A stretch of DNA of 14,521 bases. It comes from CAZDCZ01 sp964504155 (GTDB lineage: Bacteria > Bacteroidota > Bacteroidia > Bacteroidales > UBA12077). The first letter of the stretch is position 1. The number at the start of each line of letters is the position of its first letter. A model generated the notes under the pieces. The model was not told where the DNA came from. It was given only the letters and a program-made list of their open reading frames with translations, and ran no database searches. Location of the stretch: the NCBI GenBank assembly GCA_964504155.1, contig CAZDCZ010000071.1, positions 1-14,521 on the forward strand, given 5' to 3'. Position numbers and translations under genes: made by a program. This document shows, piece by piece, positions 1 through 7,586 of the stretch.

Positions 1-1
1 T

Positions 2-370
2 ACTAAAATTCTTATTATTTATAAAAATGATTTACTCCAACTATTAAATAAAAATATTAAAATCTTGAATAATTATTTGAATATTACATCAAACAGATTT
101 GTTATTGTTACCGAGAAAGTAAAATTCCTGATGATTAAAACGGTAAAAGGGAAACTTGCAAATTATATTCTCGATTTAGAGAAAGAGAATAAAGATAAAT
201 TAAGTTTTAGCTTAGGTAAAACACACGAAGAATTAGCTGCATTATTTGGTATTACTCGACCTGCTTTTACAAGAAATCTTGTAAAAATGAAAAACGAAGG
301 TTTAGTTGAAATAAAAAATAAAGAAATAAAAATATTGAATCGCGAAAAATTACTGAAATTGTTATCGTAA
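2..370 (+). CDS. Crp/Fnr-family transcriptional regulator, C-terminal part (5' end outside window)
   Basis: The reading frame is open from the left edge of the window, so the gene starts upstream and the first visible codons are internal. What remains is the end of the dimerisation helix (about the first 45 codons, ending in KTVKGKLANYIL) followed by a winged helix-turn-helix. The recognition part reads THEELAALFGITRPAFTR and then LVKMKNEGLVEI, the usual Crp/Fnr C-terminal pattern (family knowledge). The cyclic-nucleotide-like sensor domain is not in the window, so the ligand or cofactor cannot be guessed. The stop is at 368-370. The tetR gene follows after 53 bp on the same strand. A TTG at 65 could be read as a start, but it would cut the dimerisation helix and is very unlikely to be the true start. 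Confidence 0.85.
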   Translation, partial: TKILIIYKNDLLQLLNKNIKILNNYLNITSNRFVIVTEKVKFLMIKTVKGKLANYILDLEKENKDKLSFSLGKTHEELAALFGITRPAFTRNLVKMKNEGLVEIKNKEIKILNREKLLKLLS

Positions 371-390
371 AATTAATTGCAAATTTTTTA

Positions 391-404
391 GGAATATTTA
401 TTCC
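391..404. promoter_or_regulatory. Candidate TetR operator upstream of the tetR gene
   Basis: A perfect 6-bp inverted repeat, GGAATA-tt-TATTCC, ends 19 bp before the GTG start of the TetR gene. Its core GAATATTTATTC differs by one base from GAATATTCATTC, the core of the larger palindrome just after the gene (994-1005). TetR proteins usually bind palindromes near their own gene, so an autoregulatory operator is a reasonable inference. The AT-rich background makes chance repeats common, which limits confidence. Confidence 0.4.
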
Positions 405-423
405 AATTAATTTACTTTGAATA

Positions 424-969
424 GTGAATAAGAAAAATGATATATATAGAGCTGCAATAAAATTGTTTGTTGAAGAAGGCGAGCAAGCTACTTCGATGAA
501 ATGGATTGCAAAACAAGCAAAATGCGGAATTGGAACAATGTATAATTATTTTCAATCGAAAGATGAATTAATTAACGATTTATATATTGAAATAAAAACT
601 AAGCTATTTACTAGTATTCTTACAAGTTTTAATAGCAATAATTCTGTAAAACAGCAATTTATTGAAGTGTGGCTTAGAGTTATGAATTTTGCAGTATCTT
701 ATCCTTTAGAATATTCTTTTCTTGAGATATTTGCATATTCTCCAAAAATTTCAAAACTAGCTTCTGACGAAGTTAATAAATTAATTTCTCCGCTTATGCA
801 GATTGTCGAGAAAGGTAAGAAAGAAGGAATAATTAAAGATATAGACACGATGCTGTTGGTAATATTTACTAATGGAGCTATTACTTCTTGTATTTTGAAT
901 AATAAAGATATTGACGAGAATGGTAAAAAAGAAATTGCTTTAATGGCCTGGGATGCAATAAAGAGTTAA
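424..969 (+). CDS. TetR/AcrR-family transcriptional regulator
   Basis: A 181-residue protein of normal size for the family. The N-terminal DNA-binding domain spans about residues 5-50: IYRAAIKLFVEEG, then the helix-turn-helix TSMKWIAKQAKCGIGTMYNYF, then SKDELI, a clear TetR pattern. The remaining roughly 130 residues are the variable helical ligand and dimer domain, which gives no clue to the inducer. The start is GTG at 424. An in-frame TGA at 418-420 rules out anything earlier except an ATA codon, and the next ATG would remove half of the helix-turn-helix. No Shine-Dalgarno-like sequence precedes it, which is normal in Bacteroidota. Inverted repeats lie on both sides (391-404 and 983-1012). 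No target operon, such as an efflux pump, is adjacent; the next gene is convergent. Confidence 0.9.
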   Translation: MNKKNDIYRAAIKLFVEEGEQATSMKWIAKQAKCGIGTMYNYFQSKDELINDLYIEIKTKLFTSILTSFNSNNSVKQQFIEVWLRVMNFAVSYPLEYSFLEIFAYSPKISKLASDEVNKLISPLMQIVEKGKKEGIIKDIDTMLLVIFTNGAITSCILNNKDIDENGKKEIALMAWDAIKS

Positions 970-982
970 TTTTTTTTATATT

Positions 983-1012
983 AACTACAGAACGAATATT
1001 CATTCTGTAGTT
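983..1012. promoter_or_regulatory. 30-bp near-perfect palindrome after tetR, candidate TetR operator
   Basis: Starting 14 bp after the tetR stop there is a 30-bp palindrome with no loop. The left arm is AACTACAGAACGAAT and the right arm ATTCATTCTGTAGTT; 14 of the 15 base pairs match, the exception being C993 against A1002. Palindromes with a GAATGAAT/ATTCATTC core are a known TetR-family operator type (the FadR/YsiA boxes of Bacillus are of this kind). It does not look like a terminator: no T-tract follows on either strand and there are no loop bases. It would serve as a binding site for the adjacent regulator, but no promoter for a target gene is evident here. Confidence 0.5.
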
Positions 1013-1075
1013 TGCGAAAATCTTAAAGCATCATAAATATCAATATCATTGAATATTTTTTAGCATATAATAATT

Positions 1076-2482
1076 TTAATATTTTGCAGCTGTACTATGG
1101 AAAGTTTGAAAATATGTTTTTCCTTTTTTTCCTTCAAATGTAAATAATTGCTCGTTTGCTCCGTTTGGTGAATATGTTCTTAATTTAATGTTGTTATTTC
1201 CCGAATTTAATGGTATTCTGGCATAAGAAATAGAGTAGGGCAGTGTTTGCCAATTTCTAGTATCGGTTTTTTCTGTAACAGTATTAATAATATTTACTAA
1301 CATTCCTAGAGTTGCATCTTGATTGTCTGCAATTGCTTCCAAAGCTTTTTTTGTAGCTAAACGTAATATTGCACTTCCCATTTCTCTGGCCATTCTATCT
1401 TTTAACGATTTAAATGCAATGCCATTAATATCTTCAACTAATTCGAGTTTATAAGATTTATTAGTATTAAAAATCTCGGCTTTTGTATAATATGGTTTAC
1501 GTTCTACATATTTTGGAAATGCTACACGGAAAAACCGAAGTTCGTTAAATGCTTTTTTTTCTTTAATGCTTTTATTACCTATATATATAGGAAAAGAAAG
1601 ATTGTTTTCTTCATTTACAAGGGTAATATATCCCGATTTGCTATTTGGAATTTTAGTAAAGTTAATACTATTTTCTCCTTTTACAGGACCAAAACCATTA
1701 AGCCAGAAGAAAATTAATTCTCCATTTTTAGGTGCTTCGTAGTGATATTTTATATTAAACTTTTTTTCGTAGAAATTAACTTCATCATTAAACCCAATTA
1801 GTGTTGCTGTTCTAAGAATATCGTATTTTAATTGTGTAGGAACACTCATATTAAAATATTTTTTATAATCGGTTTCATAAACTTCAAGGGCATTTCTGTA
1901 GGCTATAAAGGCATTATTATAATCTTTATCGGCTTCGTATATTATTCCCATAAGTGTATGAGCAAAAGCATCGCGTTGATATTTGTTTTTATAATCTTTA
2001 TACTTATCGTTTAGTTTTTGTAATTTTATGTTAATTCTCTTACACTCAACAATAGCATCGTTAAATTTGTGTAATTTAATATAGTTAAGAGCCATAAAAT
2101 AATTTACAAGAACAGCTTCAAAATCTTCAGGTTTATATGGTTTAATCGATGGATTAGATACTAATGTAAGTGCATTAAGATAGTTATTGTTTATATAATC
2201 TTCAATAAGAATTTCTGCATCTCCAAAATATTTATTACTTTTATTATAATCGTTTAACATCCACGATACATAGCCACGGTTTAACTTATGTAATAGAATG
2301 TTTTTGTTTTTTTGCCCATAGGTATCGTTTTCTAACCATTTATCGGCTTTTTCATAATTTCCTTGTGAGATATAATTCTGAAATTCGCTTGATTTCATGT
2401 AATATGTTGCACATGCTGTAAACGTTAATATTATTGAAAAAATAAGTATTATTTTAGTTACGAGAGCTAGTTTTTTAAACAT
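1076..2482 (-). CDS. TPR-containing lipoprotein, COG3014-like, paired with LpoB
   Basis: A 468-residue protein with a type II signal peptide: a charged start (MFKKLALVTK), a hydrophobic stretch, and a lipobox TFTAC with the lipidated cysteine at position 24. The residues after it (ATYYMKSS) carry no acidic run, so it is probably held on the periplasmic face rather than exported to the surface. Helical TPR-like segments follow (NYEKADKWLEN, and IYEADKDYNNAFIAYRNALEVYE near residue 190). The C-terminal half is beta-rich and ends with LPYSISYARIPL and a stretch of repeated turns. The layout matches the COG3014 family, whose function is unknown but which is recurrently encoded beside LpoB-type lipoproteins. 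It is the last gene of the minus-strand run, 49 bp after lpoB, with a terminator hairpin in that spacer. Family assignment is by recall of pattern and context. Confidence 0.75.
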   Translation of the reverse strand: MFKKLALVTKIILIFSIILTFTACATYYMKSSEFQNYISQGNYEKADKWLENDTYGQKNKNILLHKLNRGYVSWMLNDYNKSNKYFGDAEILIEDYINNNYLNALTLVSNPSIKPYKPEDFEAVLVNYFMALNYIKLHKFNDAIVECKRINIKLQKLNDKYKDYKNKYQRDAFAHTLMGIIYEADKDYNNAFIAYRNALEVYETDYKKYFNMSVPTQLKYDILRTATLIGFNDEVNFYEKKFNIKYHYEAPKNGELIFFWLNGFGPVKGENSINFTKIPNSKSGYITLVNEENNLSFPIYIGNKSIKEKKAFNELRFFRVAFPKYVERKPYYTKAEIFNTNKSYKLELVEDINGIAFKSLKDRMAREMGSAILRLATKKALEAIADNQDATLGMLVNIINTVTEKTDTRNWQTLPYSISYARIPLNSGNNNIKLRTYSPNGANEQLFTFEGKKGKTYFQTFHSTAAKY

Positions 2483-2496
2483 ATTACAAAGAATTT

Positions 2497-2525
2497 AAAA
2501 ATGAAAGGGCAATAAAGCCCTTTCA
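2497..2525 (-). terminator. Intrinsic terminator after lpoB, in front of the COG3014-like gene
   Basis: Read on the minus strand, a 9-bp perfect stem TGAAAGGGC / GCCCTTTCA with a 6-nt loop (TTTATT) is followed directly by TTTTT. It begins 6 bp after the lpoB stop and the T-run ends 14 nt before the ATG of the next gene. This is a canonical rho-independent terminator. The short remaining distance leaves almost no room for a separate promoter, so partial read-through (attenuation) is the likely way the downstream gene is expressed. Confidence 0.85.
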
Positions 2526-2531
2526 AACAGA

Positions 2532-3128
2532 TTAATTATTAATAAATTTTTTAATTTTCTTTTCACCAATCCAAACAATTTCATTTGTTTCGAGATGCGA
2601 TAATTCAAGATTTATTTGATAATAAATAATTTTTTCTTTCCTATAAGTGTCAACTATTGAGTTTATTGATCCTTGAAGAATGTAATCGGCTCCTAATTCT
2701 AAACCCCAATTTTTTGCTGTTTCGGTTGATGAGAAATCTTGTTGTTCTGCTCTTTCGCTTCTTAAAGCTTCTCTTTTATTCCCGGCCTGAACTAATCGCA
2801 CAGAGCCGTTGTTTACTATCGAGCGTTCAATATCTTTAATAAAAGTTTCAGAATTAATATGTTCGTGACTTTTGTTTTTTATTAATCCAACAATAAGTAC
2901 AGGTCTTTTTCCTGCATTTTCTCCCATGAAATTGGTAATCCACTTTTCGTGAAGTACTTGTTGCATAAGCTCTTCGGCTGATATTCGAGAGTCAGTATCG
3001 TTCCATCTGCCGCTCAAATCGATTTGTTTGTCAGTAGAAATTCTTTGTACTTGCCTTTTGGGTGCACAAGAATATATTGTTATTAAAGAAATAGCAATAA
3101 TAAGACTAAATTTGAATGATTTTTTCAT
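2532..3128 (-). CDS. lpoB: LpoB-family penicillin-binding-protein activator lipoprotein
   Basis: A 198-residue lipoprotein: signal peptide MKKSFKFSLIIAISLITIYSC with the lipidated cysteine at position 21. The mature part begins with a short linker, then DLSGRWNDTDSRISAEEL, a hallmark of LpoB-like proteins in many phyla. It continues with a domain containing RPVLIVGLIKNKSHEHI, a segment around FIKDIERSIVNNGSVRLVQ, and GADYILQGSINSI. In E. coli LpoB reaches from the outer membrane through the wall to stimulate PBP1b; in Bacteroidota the partner has not been read from this sequence, so the same job is an inference. It lies 56 bp after dapA and is followed by a strong terminator, then a COG3014-like lipoprotein. 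Its place in an operon with diaminopimelate synthesis fits a wall-growth role. Confidence 0.85.
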   Translation of the reverse strand: MKKSFKFSLIIAISLITIYSCAPKRQVQRISTDKQIDLSGRWNDTDSRISAEELMQQVLHEKWITNFMGENAGKRPVLIVGLIKNKSHEHINSETFIKDIERSIVNNGSVRLVQAGNKREALRSERAEQQDFSSTETAKNWGLELGADYILQGSINSIVDTYRKEKIIYYQINLELSHLETNEIVWIGEKKIKKFINN

Positions 3129-3184
3129 AACTTCAAGTGTATTTATTGATAATTGTTTAAATAAATTATATAGTTATTTTATAA

Positions 3185-4066
3185 TTATATTTTCGATGAT
3201 AATTCTTTTAGTCGATTATAGGTAGAATTTCTAACTTGTGTTAGAGGCAATCGTAAATTGTTTTTACATATAGTAAGTATCTCGAGATTAGCTTTTATTC
3301 CGGCAGGATTGCCATCGACAAATAAATTTTCTATAGTGTTAAGTAATTTGTAGTGTAATTCCGAAGCCGAATTAGTGTCGTTGTTAAGGGCATATTGAAC
3401 CATAGACGAGAATTCTTTTGGATATGCATTAGCAACAACAGAAATAACACCTCTAACACCTATGGCTATAAGTGGGAGAGTTAATGCGTCTTCACCTGAA
3501 AGAACAATAAAATCTTTTGGTTTATTCTTAACAATATGCATTGCTTGAATAATATCTCCGGATGCTTCTTTTATTGCAACAATATTATCGAAATCGTTGG
3601 CTAAACGTAAAGTAGTTTCTGCTTTAATATTTACGCCGGTTCGTCCCGGAACATTATATACAATAATGGATACCGGACAAACATCGGAAATTGCTTTGTA
3701 GTGTTGATATAATCCTTCCTGACTTGGCTTGTTGTAATAAGGTGCAACCGATAATATTCCATCGATATTTGTGAAATCTGTTTTCTTAATTTTTTCTATT
3801 ACTGCACTCGTATTATTTCCCCCAATACCAACAATAATAAGAACTCGTTTATTAACAGTTTTTATTATATAATTAACAACCGAAAGTTGTTCTTCTTCGC
3901 TCATTGTTACCGATTCTCCGGTCGTTCCTAATACTATAAGATAATTAATTCCGTTACGTAATAAAAATTCAATATGATTTTCTAAGGCTTCAAAATCTAT
4001 TTTATTATCATCGGTAAATGGGGTAGTTATTGCTACACCTGTTCCTGTATATTTATGTTGACTCAT
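3185..4066 (-). CDS. dapA: 4-hydroxy-tetrahydrodipicolinate synthase
   Basis: A 293-residue TIM-barrel aldolase, normal length for the family. It condenses pyruvate with aspartate semialdehyde in the lysine/diaminopimelate pathway, in the cytoplasm. Visible active-site features are GTTGES with T48 and T49, Y111 in APYYNKPSQEG, Y137 in VYNVPGRTG with R142, and the Schiff-base lysine K166 in IVAIKEASGD. They correspond to T44, T45, Y107, Y133, R138 and K161 of the E. coli enzyme (family knowledge). The start is ATG at 4066, with MSQHKYTGTGVAITTPF in the usual place relative to the first strand. It sits 53 bp after the small protein that follows ligA, and 56 bp before lpoB, with no terminator or clear promoter between them, so co-transcription is likely. 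The gene looks complete and functional. Confidence 0.97.
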   Translation of the reverse strand: MSQHKYTGTGVAITTPFTDDNKIDFEALENHIEFLLRNGINYLIVLGTTGESVTMSEEEQLSVVNYIIKTVNKRVLIIVGIGGNNTSAVIEKIKKTDFTNIDGILSVAPYYNKPSQEGLYQHYKAISDVCPVSIIVYNVPGRTGVNIKAETTLRLANDFDNIVAIKEASGDIIQAMHIVKNKPKDFIVLSGEDALTLPLIAIGVRGVISVVANAYPKEFSSMVQYALNNDTNSASELHYKLLNTIENLFVDGNPAGIKANLEILTICKNNLRLPLTQVRNSTYNRLKELSSKI

Positions 4067-4119
4067 ATGAAAAATATTACATTCTTGTTGATTAAAATTT
4101 AAAAACTTAGAAATATTAA

Positions 4120-4665
4120 TTAGTGTTGATTTATTATATTTAAGTAATGTTGTATTTGCTCGATATAATATTTTAACGATTCGTCTTTTTTTATGTTTAA
4201 CATAAGGTCCGACGAATTGTTATAATTCGATTCTTTACTTACTTTAAACGATGCATTTGAAAGTGTGTTAATATATTTTAATGGAAAAGTATTTTTAGTA
4301 CTCAAATCAAAAAGAAGATCTAAATCTTTTTCAATAAATTGATTTACCATATCATTTTTTGGTACACAATACCAATTTAAATCATTTTTATTAATGATAT
4401 TAATATTTTTTTTTATTAATAATTCGTCGGGTGTTGTTTTTGAATTATTATAGCCTAAAACAACAACTTGAATATTCTTGTTGTTCATGAAATTTAAAAA
4501 ATCTTTAATATAATCGAAAGAATTATCGTTAGAAACATTAAATAATACACCTGCAGTTTTTGCAGTATCAAAATTATGAACAATAACGTTTCTTTTAATC
4601 GATTTAGATTTTTTTCTTAGAATATATCTCCCAATAGATTCTCTTAAGTTTTTTAAATATTTCAC
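4120..4665 (-). CDS. Small conserved Bacteroidota protein between ligA and dapA (probably DUF6913)
   Basis: A 181-residue soluble protein with no signal peptide or membrane helix. The N-terminus is strongly basic (RESIGRYILRKKSKSIKRNV). An alternating region follows that looks like a Rossmann-like alpha/beta fold: TAGVLFNVSNDNSFDYIKDF and IQVVVLGYNNSK are strand-helix-strand segments, then DLNWYCVPKNDMV and LDLLFDLSTKNTFPLKYI. Proteins of this type are found between ligA and dapA across Bacteroidota, and I recall the family as DUF6913. That name is from memory and was not searched. Function is unknown. It starts 28 bp after the ligA stop and ends 53 bp before dapA, so it is very probably in the same transcript. 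The A/T-rich codon use matches its neighbours. Confidence 0.8.
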   Translation of the reverse strand: MKYLKNLRESIGRYILRKKSKSIKRNVIVHNFDTAKTAGVLFNVSNDNSFDYIKDFLNFMNNKNIQVVVLGYNNSKTTPDELLIKKNINIINKNDLNWYCVPKNDMVNQFIEKDLDLLFDLSTKNTFPLKYINTLSNASFKVSKESNYNNSSDLMLNIKKDESLKYYIEQIQHYLNIINQH

Positions 4666-4693
4666 TTTGTAAAAATTATATTAATTTATAAAA

Positions 4694-6685
4694 TTACGAA
4701 ATTCCTAACAATTTGATGAATTCATCTTCAGAAATTATCGGAATATTTAATTTTTTTACCTTTTCAAGTTTTTTTGGACCAATATTCTTGCCGGCTAATA
4801 AATAATTTGTGCTCGCAGAGATTGAACTTGTATTTTTGCCTCCATATCTGTCTATCATTTCTTTTAGTTGGTTTCTCGAATATTTTGAAAAGCTTCCCGA
4901 AATGACTATAGTTTTATTTTCAAGAATATTTTCAGATTCAATATCTTCATCAATTTCAAATTTTAAACCTGCTTCTTTAAGCTTGTTTATGATTTCTATA
5001 TTTTTTGAATTACTAAAAAAATCGATAATACTATCTGCAATTTTATCTCCAATCTCGTTAATATTTAAGAGTTCTTCTTTTGTTGCTGACGATAGAGTAT
5101 TAATAGATTTGAATTTTTTTGCTAATATTTTTGCTGTTGTTTCGCCAATATGCCTGATGCCTATTGCAAATAATACTTTCGTAAAAGGAGTGTTTTTAGA
5201 ATCGTCTAAACTTTTTAGTATATTTTGCGTCGATTTTTCTCCTAATCTCTCTAGAGATAAAATTTTTTTACGATTTAATGAGTATAAATCGCTAATATTA
5301 TTTATTAATCCATTATTGTATAGTGTTTCTATCGTTGCTTCTGCAAAGCCAATATTCATTGCTTTACGACTGACGAAATGTTCTATTTTCCCCTTTATTT
5401 GGGGTGGACAAGCTGAAGAATTTAAACAATAATGTTTTGCTTCCCCATCTATTCTAACAAGTTCTGAACCACAAGCCGGACACTTAGAAATGAATTTAAT
5501 GTTTTTACTGTCAGCTGTATGTTTATTTAATCCAACAATTTTAGGTATTATTTCGCCTCCTTTTTCGAGGTAAACAATATCGTTTAATTTAATATTTAAT
5601 AGTTTTATTTGATCCTGATTATGAAGAGTTGCTCTTTTAACAATTGTTCCGGCAAGTTTAATAGGCTCAAGATTAGCTACGGGAGTAATTGCTCCGGTAC
5701 GACCTACCTGATAATCGATGCTTAATAATTTTGTACTTACTTGTTCGGCTTTGAATTTATATGCTATTGCCCATCGTGGCGATTTGGCTGTGTAGCCAAG
5801 TTGTTCTTGAAGCTTATACGAATTAACTTTTATTACTACTCCGTCAATATCGAAAGGCAGCTTGTAACGTTCTTTGTCCCAGTGTTTAATAAAGTTGAAT
5901 ATTTCGTTAATAGTTTTACATTTCTTTAAATGCATAGATATTTTAAATCCCCACGAACGTGCAATATTCAAATTTTCGTAATGCGAGGTATACGGAAGCT
6001 TGTTGCCAACCATGTAATATAAAAAACAATCTAATGGACGTTTTGCTACTAGTGATGATTTTTGAATTTTAAGTGTTCCGGATGCTGCATTGCGAGGATT
6101 TGCAAATGGAGGTTCTCCATTTATTGCTTTTTCTTTGTTTAATTTGTCGAAGCCGGCATGAGGTAATAATATCTCTCCGCGCATTTCAAATTCGTCGGGG
6201 TAATTAGCTCCTTGCAATTCTAAAGGAATACTTTTAATAGTTTTTACATTCGCTGTAACATCATCTCCTTGTAGTCCATCGCCTCTAGTAACTGCTTGTT
6301 CTAATTTTCCGTTTTTATATCTAATTCCTATTGCAAGGCCATCGTATTTAAGCTCGCATACATATTCAAAATCTTTATCTATGCTTTTTCTTATTCTGTT
6401 ATCAAAATCAATTATTTCTTGTTCAGAATAGGTATTACCTAACGATAGCATTGGAAAATTATGTTTTACCTGTTTAAATTCAACATTTAAATCGCTTCCT
6501 ACACGTTGGCTTGGAGAATTTGAACTTTTATATTCCGGATATTTATTTTCAAGCTCTAATAGTTCTTTCATTAACATATCATACTCAAAATCGGAAATAT
6601 ATGGTTGTGCCTGAACATAATATAAATGGTTGTGTTTGTTAAGTTCGTTTCGTAAATGTTTTATTCTTAACTTTATTTTATCCAT
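4694..6685 (-). CDS. ligA: NAD+-dependent DNA ligase
   Basis: A complete 663-residue bacterial replicative and repair ligase that joins Okazaki fragments and nicks using NAD+. Domains in order: Ia (residues 1-70, with YYVQAQPYISDFEYD binding the NMN half); the adenylation domain with the catalytic lysine K113 in CELKYDGLA, followed by TRGDGLQGDDVT and later DIDGVVIKVN (K286) and AYKFKAE (K310); the OB fold (VGRTGAITPVANLEPI); a four-cysteine zinc finger C402, C405, C420, C426; helix-hairpin-helix repeats (ALSHIGETTAK-type motif, here GIRHIGETTAK, and LLNINEIGDKIADSI); and a C-terminal BRCT domain from about residue 585 (NKTIVISGSFSKYSRNQLKEM). All key residues are present. It is the first gene of the minus-strand run and has a good promoter 44-76 bp upstream of its ATG. 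Confidence 0.98.
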   Translation of the reverse strand: MDKIKLRIKHLRNELNKHNHLYYVQAQPYISDFEYDMLMKELLELENKYPEYKSSNSPSQRVGSDLNVEFKQVKHNFPMLSLGNTYSEQEIIDFDNRIRKSIDKDFEYVCELKYDGLAIGIRYKNGKLEQAVTRGDGLQGDDVTANVKTIKSIPLELQGANYPDEFEMRGEILLPHAGFDKLNKEKAINGEPPFANPRNAASGTLKIQKSSLVAKRPLDCFLYYMVGNKLPYTSHYENLNIARSWGFKISMHLKKCKTINEIFNFIKHWDKERYKLPFDIDGVVIKVNSYKLQEQLGYTAKSPRWAIAYKFKAEQVSTKLLSIDYQVGRTGAITPVANLEPIKLAGTIVKRATLHNQDQIKLLNIKLNDIVYLEKGGEIIPKIVGLNKHTADSKNIKFISKCPACGSELVRIDGEAKHYCLNSSACPPQIKGKIEHFVSRKAMNIGFAEATIETLYNNGLINNISDLYSLNRKKILSLERLGEKSTQNILKSLDDSKNTPFTKVLFAIGIRHIGETTAKILAKKFKSINTLSSATKEELLNINEIGDKIADSIIDFFSNSKNIEIINKLKEAGLKFEIDEDIESENILENKTIVISGSFSKYSRNQLKEMIDRYGGKNTSSISASTNYLLAGKNIGPKKLEKVKKLNIPIISEDEFIKLLGIS

Positions 6686-6728
6686 TTATTAATAAATTTT
6701 GATTTGATAAAAAGAAAATATTGGTATT

Positions 6729-6761
6729 CAAAAATAGTTTATTAATTCTATTTGTTACAAA
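6729..6761 (-). promoter_or_regulatory. Bacteroidota-type promoter for the ligA operon
   Basis: On the minus strand, TTTG (6761-6758) is followed after 21 bp by TATTTTTG (6736-6729). This matches the Bacteroidota consensus TTTG-N19-21-TAnnTTTG at every fixed position. Transcription would start near 6720, giving a leader of roughly 35 nt before the ligA ATG at 6685. No comparably good promoter is visible on the plus strand of the same divergent spacer for the gene at 6810. Confidence 0.75.
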
Positions 6762-6809
6762 CTTTAAATTAATATTTATTAACATTGTAATAATAAATAA
6801 TTTTAATTT

Positions 6810-7535
6810 ATGAATTATAGATATTTATTTTCGATATTTATTTTTATGTTTTTGTTCTCATGTGAGAATGAAGATGTATTTATTTCAGAGATAATTGATT
6901 TTGAAGAATTAGAGTTAGATACATTATCGTACTGGAATGGAAGTATATCTTCAGATGGTTTTTCTAGTGGGAGTGTTATTTTTTGCAATACATATTTTTC
7001 TGATAATAATTGGTCTGGATTTGCTTATTCTAATCTTAATGCTTTCGATGGATATGAAATTAATGAAAAAATGTATTTTGCAGAAAAAGAAGTAAGCGAT
7101 AAGCAAAATATCTATTTAGTTGGAAATTGTACAAATACTGCTATTGTTGAGTTTTCTGATACTATAAATGGAGTAGATGTTATTGCATTGCAAGTTATAA
7201 ATACTTTGTACTTAGCAAATATTATTAAATATGGGAACGAAGAGATTAATCGTTTTGGGGGAAACCTGAGAGATAATCCCGATTGGTTTAAACTTTCTAT
7301 TAAAGGTATTGGAATACATAATGAATGTACAGGGATAGTTGATTTCTTTTTAGCAGATTTTCGCTTCGAGAAAATTGAAGATGATTATTTAATAGAGAAG
7401 TGGAGATATATCGATTTACGAAAATTGTCAAAAGTTAAACAACTAGAATTTTCGTTGTCATCGTCAAAAGATTCTGATTTTGGAGATACATTTAAATATT
7501 TTTGTATCGATAATATGCGAATCAGAAAGTATTAA
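6810..7535 (+). CDS. DUF4465 lipoprotein, probably surface-exposed; candidate corrinoid/chelate-binding component
   Basis: A 241-residue protein with the DUF4465 signature in order: SYWNGSISSDGFSSGSVIF near the start of the mature part, NNWSGFAYSNL, VIALQVINTLYLANIIKYGN, RFGGNLRDNPDWFKLSIKGIG, GIVDFFLADFRFE, KWRYIDLRKLSKVKQLEFSLSS (one residue pattern per strand), and YFCIDNMRI at the end. The signal peptide ends in the lipobox LFSC, with the lipidated cysteine at position 18. The next residues are ENED, an acidic patch of the kind that sends Bacteroidota lipoproteins to the cell surface. DUF4465 proteins recur in cobalamin-uptake loci of Bacteroidota, and surface B12-binding lipoproteins such as BtuH are known there; whether this protein belongs to that functional group is not shown. 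It heads the plus-strand operon, 51 bp before the repeat protein. No cobalamin riboswitch is recognisable in the 124-bp spacer upstream. Confidence 0.85.
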   Translation: MNYRYLFSIFIFMFLFSCENEDVFISEIIDFEELELDTLSYWNGSISSDGFSSGSVIFCNTYFSDNNWSGFAYSNLNAFDGYEINEKMYFAEKEVSDKQNIYLVGNCTNTAIVEFSDTINGVDVIALQVINTLYLANIIKYGNEEINRFGGNLRDNPDWFKLSIKGIGIHNECTGIVDFFLADFRFEKIEDDYLIEKWRYIDLRKLSKVKQLEFSLSSSKDSDFGDTFKYFCIDNMRIRKY

Positions 7536-7586
7536 TTATCTTATTATTAAAATAAAAAATCGAATTCTTAAATAGTCCTTATTTAA

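Noticed and set aside
412..419. Promoter -7 element TTACTTTG directly before the tetR GTG
   Set aside because: One mismatch to TAnnTTTG and no TTTG at the proper distance upstream; the start codon would lie at the transcription start, requiring a leaderless RNA.
1012..1075. Terminator for the COG3014-like gene
   Set aside because: A bulged AATATT-CAAT/ATTG-ATATT pairing exists near 1040-1060, but without a T-run on the minus strand and with weak pairs only.
4809..5432. 207-codon open frame on the plus strand inside ligA
   Set aside because: It is antisense to a fully supported ligA with all its motifs; the translation is hydrophobic and low in complexity, as antisense frames of AT-rich genes often are.
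6686..6809. Cobalamin riboswitch ahead of the uptake operon
   Set aside because: The spacer is only 124 bp, extremely AT-rich, and lacks any recognisable B12-box or stem arrangement. A riboswitch of this class needs more room.
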